Assembly (NCBI GenBank): GCA_028023455.1
Contig: JAQFVV010006246.1
Span: 4,978,363-5,042,362 of the forward strand
Reading direction: 5' to 3'
Source of the DNA: Epiperipatus broadwayi
Taxonomy: Eukaryota; Onychophora; Udeonychophora; Euonychophora; Peripatidae
Length of the DNA: 64,000 bases
The position numbers and the translations under genes were made by a program. Positions within the stretch are counted from its first letter, which is position 1, and each line of letters opens with the position of its first letter. A model generated the notes under the pieces. The model was not told where the DNA came from, made no database searches, and saw only the letters and a program-made list of their open reading frames with translations. Of the stretch, positions 52,101 through 61,100 are shown one piece after another.

Positions 52101-55100
52101 ATTTATTTATTATCTATATATGGATCTTTTTTTTCCAATGTAGCTATTAATAAAAAATATCATTAAAAAACATTTAGAAATTCTGAGTAGATAAAGTTCA
52201 CCAGAGATTTTATTAAATCTTTCAATTCTGTCACTGTCACCATAGATAAATCATTAACTATGTGGTTCATAGTTTGTTCTTGCCCCCATTTACATAAATC
52301 AATGGCTGATAAATTCCATTTATGAAGAGATAAGTGCAATAACCATAGATTGTCTTGAAATTGTTGATGAGATTCCAGATGCATCTAGGAAGATTAAATC
52401 CCACTGGCTTTACAGTTGGATCATATCTTGTTGTTTTTATTAATCTAATACAAGTGTAGCTATCAGGTTATTTTTAGTAGATAAAAATATTTGTAAATAT
52501 AAATAAATAAAAAATAATGTAATTTATCAGTATATTTAATTAGGCCAATAATCTTCATTTGAACTTGAACTCATTTAATTATTTCTCTGCTTCTTAACAG
52601 GATTAGTCAGTTAGACCCAAAGAGATAAAAATTGTGAATTGCAAAGAGGAAATGCTCATTTTTAAGTCCTTCACTTTCATTAGTAAAATGTCTTGGGAAG
52701 CCTTATCCAAGGATTCTGTCCTTAAAAAATGTAAAATGCAAACTTGGTCTTATGCAAGCTGTTCCATGCTAAATCACTAGTTATTCTGTATCTAGATAGC
52801 AATTATGATGTAAGTAAATATATAACTTTTGTTATATGTGTAGCTGTTTATGCATAATTACCATATAAATTCATATGTATATTGATTGTATAAATATTAT
52901 ATTGTGTTATTAATAATCAAAAATATAGCTAAGTCTGTCCATTACTAATTTGCATATCTTTACATTTATTTAATTATCTTTGTCCAATCATAATCAAGTG
53001 TGTAAAAATAATTTACAAACCAGACATTGTAATGGTACAATTGCAGACAAATTTATAGACACTTCATAATCATCATAGTATATTGATATGGCTGCATTTT
53101 CAAAGTGAATGAGTTAAATACGGCCCTTGGTACTTTCACACAGGATTGTATATATGGAGATTCCCTTGAAACACTCATCAAACAGTTTTTGTAGAATATG
53201 TCTGCTGATAGATAGCAACTTCCTGGTGAAATGTATCTGACATATATGCGCTATAAGAATTTTATAGAATGAGACAATGTTAGATCAAGCAAAAAATTTT
53301 AAGATCATATCATTAAAAGAGTCAATTCTATGGAAATTCTTAAAACTCCTGAGTTTGGGAAAATTATACAAAATAAAAAGCATGAAAATTTGAAAAAAAA
53401 AAAATCTGATTGCCACATGAGAATGAAATGCAAATAGTAAACAAACACTCTTCAAGTTATGGAACCAAGAGTCATATTGTGCATGTTTGCTGTAAAACCA
53501 GAATAGGAAGTTATAAATGTAATCAACAAATCTTATGGAAAAAAAGAAAAAAATGTCAAACTTTGCAATTAAAAGATCATTTAGGAATCAGAATAAGTTG
53601 TGCTTATAGTATAAGTTTGTGGAAAATTAATTAAAATGAAATAGCAGATCATAATATTTTTATTATCAAAGAAAGATTTGACATCTCTGGAAATAAACAA
53701 CCGAAGATGCTGTGTTTCAAAAGAGATGAATCTTAAAGTGAAAAATATTATTGAAAATTGACAGATCTATCATCATGCTTTATTGTTATATATTATTAAT
53801 AATAAAATAAGGCTAATCACCAATAAAGAATAGTTTGAGATATTGGGGATAAATATTTACATTGTTAAAAATATCAAAACATTCAACACAAGTTTTCAAA
53901 CTTACGTAACAAAGATAGAGGAAAAGACCATTACCAGTTAATGTTGGACAAATAAAATTATGCACTAACCTGAGAAATTGAAAGGGGGATATCGAATATG
54001 TCAATAGCAAAATTGCAATTGATATATATATATATCGTGGCCAAAAGCATGTAGGCGAAGCAAAGAGTTCACATAGATCATTTGGGATCCTATAATAATC
54101 TCATCTTTCTAATTTAAATTGATGCCTACTCCAGGTGGGTAGAGCATTTTCTGATCATAAAGACCAGAACAAATAATCACAAAGTTAGATTTTTTTCTTT
54201 ATGTACTACTGATTGTCTAAAACAACAGAACTGTTTTTAGTGCACAAAAGATACATTAATTTAAAGATGGAGGAATAAGGCACTTATGTATGTTTCCCTA
54301 CTATCTCAAACACTTTTGTTGACAGTGCCATTCAACACCAAATTTTGTAGGTGAAGATTATCAAAGCAGAAGGATACCGATGAGTAAATTTAAATTACTT
54401 ACAAACACAAATGAAATAAAGACATCAATAAGTGAGAAGTCAGCAGAAGAGAAAAAAAACTTGAAGCTAAAAATCCTCAACTTCAAGCAGACCACTCCAT
54501 GAAAATTAGAAGAAACATTATTAGCGCTAACTAGCAAATGATTTAAAATGGAGGAAAATCAACCAAATGTGATATTAAAACTGAAGTGGCACCAGAAATG
54601 ACCAAATTATGAATAAGCAGAACTTGATTTCTAGAGTAGGAGAGGAATGCTAAATACTAATATTTAAAGTGTATGTAAGTATATTGAGAATTGATATGCA
54701 GAGTAAAAATAAAGTAGAAATATATTGCATAATAATTAAATTGTTATATAAATATTATAGTTTAATAATCACTTAAATCATGTTATGTTTTGTTTTTATT
54801 AATATAATACTTGTATTTCTATAAAATTTAATCAGGAAGAACCAGAAGTTGTTGTTTTTTTAATTGATAAAAATATATTTGTTACTTTAATTTAGAGGAA
54901 AATAATTAACAAATTGAATAGCATATTTAATTAATACAAAGCATGCCCAATAATTCTTAGTTGATATTTACTTTTCATTCCATATCTTAGACAGATTGAT
55001 CAATTTGATTGTAGAGAACATAGATTCAAAGAAATAAAAATTAGAAATAACCAAAAGAAATTTCATCTTTTCTAACTGAAAACTATCTCGGGAGGCTTCA

Positions 55101-58100
55101 CTCAGAGACTCTGCACATGAATAATATAAAATAACAGACTTAGATCTTATGCAGGCTGTCCTGGTTTAAATTATTAGTTATAATGTGCCTGTATTACAAT
55201 TATGATATGTATAAATAAATACCTAATTTTTATTAGGTGCTGTTGGTAGAGCTAAGTCTATCCATTTCTAATTTGCATCTTTTTTACATTAATTAATGAA
55301 TTATCTTTGTTCATTTGTAATTGGGTATGTAAAATGTTAAACATTTCTTGCATACAAACTCCTTATATATCTTTATAAACTATCTGTTTTTTATTACCCA
55401 GGAATTTTTCTGTTTCTGATTCATTTGTTTTTTCTCCTAAACCATTTTAATAAAAGCTGTTTTGATAGTTTTATTATCTTGTCCTCAAATTTTCCAGTTT
55501 TGTTTTAAAGATATATTTCTCTTCTCTTTATCTTCAGATTTTTTATTTGTCTATGTAATTTATCACACTCCAAAAATAAATGTTCAATAGTGTCTTTGCC
55601 ATCTGTATTAAACAACACTTATAATCCATTTTCTTTTTTCAGTAATTTATAATACATATATAACCACTTAGACTTAAAAAGACTAAAATTCTAATCATTA
55701 ATTATTATTTTTTGTTATTGTTGACAATGTAATTAAACTAACATTTTTATTCTAGATAAGAATATCATAATAAACATTAGTATTAATCATTGTTAGTAAA
55801 TAAATAAAATTTTAATACATAGAACTCTTGAGTTGTTTGTTGAACTAGTGATTACAAGCAAATTTTGAAAACTGAAAATCCTAGTTCCATGTCCAATTGT
55901 AAAAAGATAAATGGTTCTTGACCATTTGCATTTATTGATTTGTATATATAAGCAATAAATATTATAAAAGTAATAGATACTACTGACAAAGCTATCTTCT
56001 TTCACTATAATATATAGCTAATATATATATAATCGAAAAAGCAAGTTATATATCGTATGACTTGTTTTAAGTTTGTATTACAGATATGTAATATAGGGAC
56101 CGTGCTAATAGCTCTAACAAGCTTTCATCAATAAAGGCCCCAAGAGAAAGCATTTAAAAATCTCTATCTAGAATAATCCCTATCCTCAGATCTACCTCAA
56201 TGAGGTGCTGGGACATCCAGATTCTAGATCTAAAAATATCAACTCAAAGCCAGCACTTATTTAATACATAATTATTAAGTGGAAAATCTGAAATTTTCAC
56301 ACGAAATGTATTTAAATCCAGCTTTCTAACTTAAATAGCTATATGGGTCTGAAAACACTTTAGCATCACCATATATTAATAGCCTCAGCAATATAACATC
56401 ACCAAAGCCCCAAGAGCAAAATTATAATAATCAAAAAAGCAAATCATATATCACATAACTTGTTTTAAGCTTGTATTACAGATATGCAATATACGGAGCA
56501 TATTAATAGCTCTAACAAGCTTTCATTGATAAATGCTGCAAGAGAAAGCATTTAAAAATCTTTATCTAGAATAATCCCTATCCTCAGATCAGTAGAGAGA
56601 AATTTTTTAAATGCTTTCTCTTGTGACACTTATTAATGAAAGTTTGTTAGAGCTATTGCTACCCTCCCTATATTACATAATTGTAATACAAGCTTAAAAC
56701 AAGTCATGCGATATATGACTTGCTTTTTGGTTATTATAATTTTGGTCTTGAAATTTTGGTGATGTTATATTGCTGAAGCTATTAATGTGTGGTGAGGCTG
56801 AAGTGTTTTCAGACCCATATAGCTATTTAAGTTAGAAAGCTGGATTTAAAGACATTTATGTATCTGAAAATTTCAGATTTTCTATTTAATAGTTAAGTAT
56901 TAGATAAGTACTGGCTTTGAGTTGGTATTTTTAGATCTAGTGTCTGGTTGTCCCAGCACCTCATTGAGGTGAGCCAAAAACTCAAAACAGGTCTGAGCAT
57001 AGGGATTACTCTAGATAGAGATTTTTAAATGCTTTCTCTTGTGGCACTTATCAATGAAAACTTGTTAGGGCTATTGATATGCTCTCTATATTATATATAT
57101 ATTTAGAAAGAGAATAATTTTTTAGTCTTTTTTTTTTTAGATTTTAAAGTGTTTTATATAAGATTTTTTTGAAAATACTATCAAATAATTTTTTCTCTGT
57201 AATTATATATTCAAGAAATTGATTGAATAATAAAATATTTTTATATCTACTTTTTTTAAAAAATAATTTTCTTTTATTAGATCACTTTTTTTTTTTTTTT
57301 TTTTTGCAATAATGCTAATTTATTAATATTAGAAAAGCTTGCAAAACTATAAAATATTATTCCATATTTCAATAAAAATTCATATAAAGATTCATATATA
57401 ACAATAAGAATATTTAAAGGAAAAATATTTGTGATTTTATAGAACATTATTATAAAATATCTAAATTCATTAATTAGTATGTTAATACGATGTTTCTAAG
57501 ACATTTTTTCATCTATTATCATTCCAAAATATCTATATATTTTACTTGTTCTACTTTTATAGATTTATTATTATTACATATTACATTATTATCATATATA
57601 CACTCATGTGAATGTAGATATATATCGATATATTTATATTTTATATGAGGAGATCATATTAACATGCATTTTGTTTTTTTCCATTTATATAAATTTCTCT
57701 TTATAATTTCTTGACATTTTTTAATTGCAGTTTTAATATTGTTATTTACACTTATGATACTAGTATTTAATTATTTTTTAATTTAAAAAAAAAGAAAAAA
57801 GAATATTTTTAGTTGATAAATTCATTTTGTACATATAATTTGAAAATATTATTAAATATAGTTAAATATGTTTGATTATTAATAGTGATTTCCAAGTTAC
57901 TTAAATAAATATAATTTTAAATAAAAGATTTTCAGAAGTTTATAGATTTGAATGTTAAAAATTTAATAAGAATTGAGATTTCACTTTAATACAGTATAGA
58001 TAAAAATTACAAAAATATAGAGATCTTTTTAATAGTAATATTTAACATTTATTTATATATGAGTGTCTAGTTTATGTATTCATAGATAAGAGTTTTATTT

Positions 58101-61100
58101 ATTTTGTAATTAGGAAATTGTGTATGTATTTATAAATCATCCTGCCAAACAGCCTCAATTTTGCTCAGTATTTAAAAAAAGAAAAGATCTTTCTTAAGGC
58201 TTTCAGTGAATACATAAGTTGACTGTACTTTTATTCAAATTGCATCTGGAACATGTAACAGACAAACATTTTTTCAAGATGATTTAAGATTAATTGTACT
58301 ACTCTGAAAGATAGTTTATAGCCATTTATTTAATCAGAAAATAAAATAAGAAAAGTGTTTTTCTAATGAAAACATTTGCCTAAACATTTTTAATCTTATA
58401 GGGAAGATACATCTGTTTTGAATTTTTGAAAGAATGAAGGTGAATAAAGTCAATCACTTTGTAATCTTCAATTTTTTATCAATTGCAAAACAATCTTAAA
58501 ACTCTTATTGCTACTACCTTTTCATCTCACTTATGTCTTTAGGAATGATAGGATCTTAAAATTAAGATTATCTTTATATATCAACAACTCTTTATTTAAA
58601 AAACTAGGAAAATCAAAACCAGATGATTTAAATATAAAGTTATTAGGAATTTGTCTCTCACTTAGCAGTATGATTCAATCAGTGTTATGGTATATTTGTG
58701 ATAAAATAATATAAACATAGAATATTACGATAATAAATGTTACAAAGACAAAAAATAAAATTTGCTAATTACATAACTCAAGGAGTAATTAATGGATGCC
58801 TCCAGAATTAAAATACATAATCTGTCTTAAATCTATTCATACTGTAAATAGTCAGATGTGGAATTATTAGTGCTCAATAATGGTTTCAACATAGACTTTA
58901 CACTTGGAAACTATTTGAAGATATTACCTATGAGAGTCAAGGTGGGAGATGAAATATGCATGCAATTTTAAATACAGCAAAACATCCTAAAACTGTTTGA
59001 CTTTAGATGAAATAAAAAGTTTGTGCCTGATCATAAAAGTCATATTACAGTTATTCTAAATAGAATAAACTAGTGTAATAAAATTTCTTCTATACACTTA
59101 TTTATAGAGATCTATATTTCTATATCCCAAAAAAAAGAAAAAGAGAGAACAAGATGAAAGGCACCATATTGAATCTTGAGAAAAATCATCCAAATTTATA
59201 TAGATTAGCAAAAATATTTAAACCAGCATAAGAAGCACTTTTAATTGTCTAATCTTTAGTCATTTTGAAACTTTTAATTATAATCACATTCAACCTAATT
59301 GTCATAGCATGACCAAAAGCAAAATTTATTAGATGTCATTTTGGTGATGTTATTTCACTTTTTAATAATATTCCAGCAACATTCAGTGTATAGATTTACA
59401 AATACATTCTTTGTATTCAATGGGTATCTATATAAAATAACATTTGCCTTAGTCATGGTTTCACAAAATTTTCCATCTATACCTTTTATATATGTATATT
59501 TTAAGATAGTTATTCATCTCAATTATATTTTTTATAAAAAAATTTAAGTCAAATGACACAAATATCACTTTGTAGCCAAAGAGAATAAATGAGTCTATTT
59601 TTATGGAAAATGTGGGAATAGTAAATGAATTCAATTACCCTCACCCCCACCCCAGCCATAAATATATTAAGGTATATTATTTGTTAAATTTTTGGCCACA
59701 TAGGAATATCATCAATTATTTTTTTAATCATGAATAATTGTCATAACCAATATTAAATCAGAATGCAATACAAAATAATAACTAACTTCTATTTTTAGAT
59801 CGAAATAAGGATGATAGCATTTTGTCAGTTATAAACTGATAGCTACTTAAAGAATTAGGGAATTGTACAATGAAAATCATACCAAAGAGTTTATAGGAGC
59901 TAAAAATATAAATAATCTATCACATATTAGAGATTTGATAATTAAAATGAAGTATTTTCACATTCAAAGAATAAAGAATCATTAAATTCCTATGTTCTAT
60001 ATGAAATCCCTTATAATACAGTTAAACTATGTTCCAAAAAAATTACTGACTCGCTCTAAAAAAAGAAAAAAAATATTCTGACATAAAAGAAGCCACACAC
60101 ATAAGTTTTTTTATTACATTTCAGATCATCAAACATGAAGAATTTCTGACCAGTACTATCAGAACTTACAAATAGAAGCTATTTATATTTTAAAAGCATC
60201 AATAATATTTAATTTTAATTAAATAAAATGCTTATTATTTAGAAAAAAATGTAGGAGAAAAAGCAATCTGTTTTCATGATTTTTAACTAGTTGTTAAAAA
60301 TGAAAAAAAAAAACGAACTTACTCTTGTAGATCTTTAGAAAATGTAGAGGGGATATGTGCATCCTTAATATTTAATCAGTTTTATTCTGAAGATATTTTC
60401 CAAGAATATTGAAATTTAAATCACCTGTTACTATTTTTTTTTTTTTGTCTAACATTAAGTGTATAAGGATGTAGAAGGAGCACATAGCTGATAAATATTT
60501 ATTCAAGATGATTTGTGTCATTAATAATATTGATGGCTTTCAGCACATTTTAATCATGTTTTTTTGTTTTTAATGATCTGCATTTATTTAACTAATCCAT
60601 ATCAACATTTGATCAATTTGTAATGAAAGTTTTGAGGATATTGCAAGCTGTTTTTAATTTATCCTCTAATCCACTATTGGGGAATTAGCTCTATTAAACT
60701 TATATACATTTATGCAATCCCTACTAAACAATTTGTGATAATGTAGATAAGTGTAGCATAGCAAAAATAAAATAATCTAAATCTCAAATGTTGATCTATG
60801 TAGTTTAACATAAAATAATGGATATGAGAGAATTGAAATTTATTTCTAGGGCCCAAATAGCCTGAGTTCTATCACAATATTGTTTTTTATTTTTTATTAG
60901 ATAGTGAGGGATTTTATTTACAGAATGACATTAGTAAAAATATAAAAAGAGATTTAAGAACTATTTTACTATGATTATATAATAGCTTGGCAACTTTTTT
61001 TTACTCTATTTAAAAATATCTCCATTAAAGTCAGAAGGAGTGTGACATTTTTCTTATTTTTTACTGAGTTTGGTTAAAAGTGCCAGTTCTCTAAATGAAG

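Noticed and set aside
58508-58714. 68-codon ORF that looks protein-like
   Set aside because: It has no recognisable family or splice signals. It could be Penelope or LINE sequence, but I cannot support a call.
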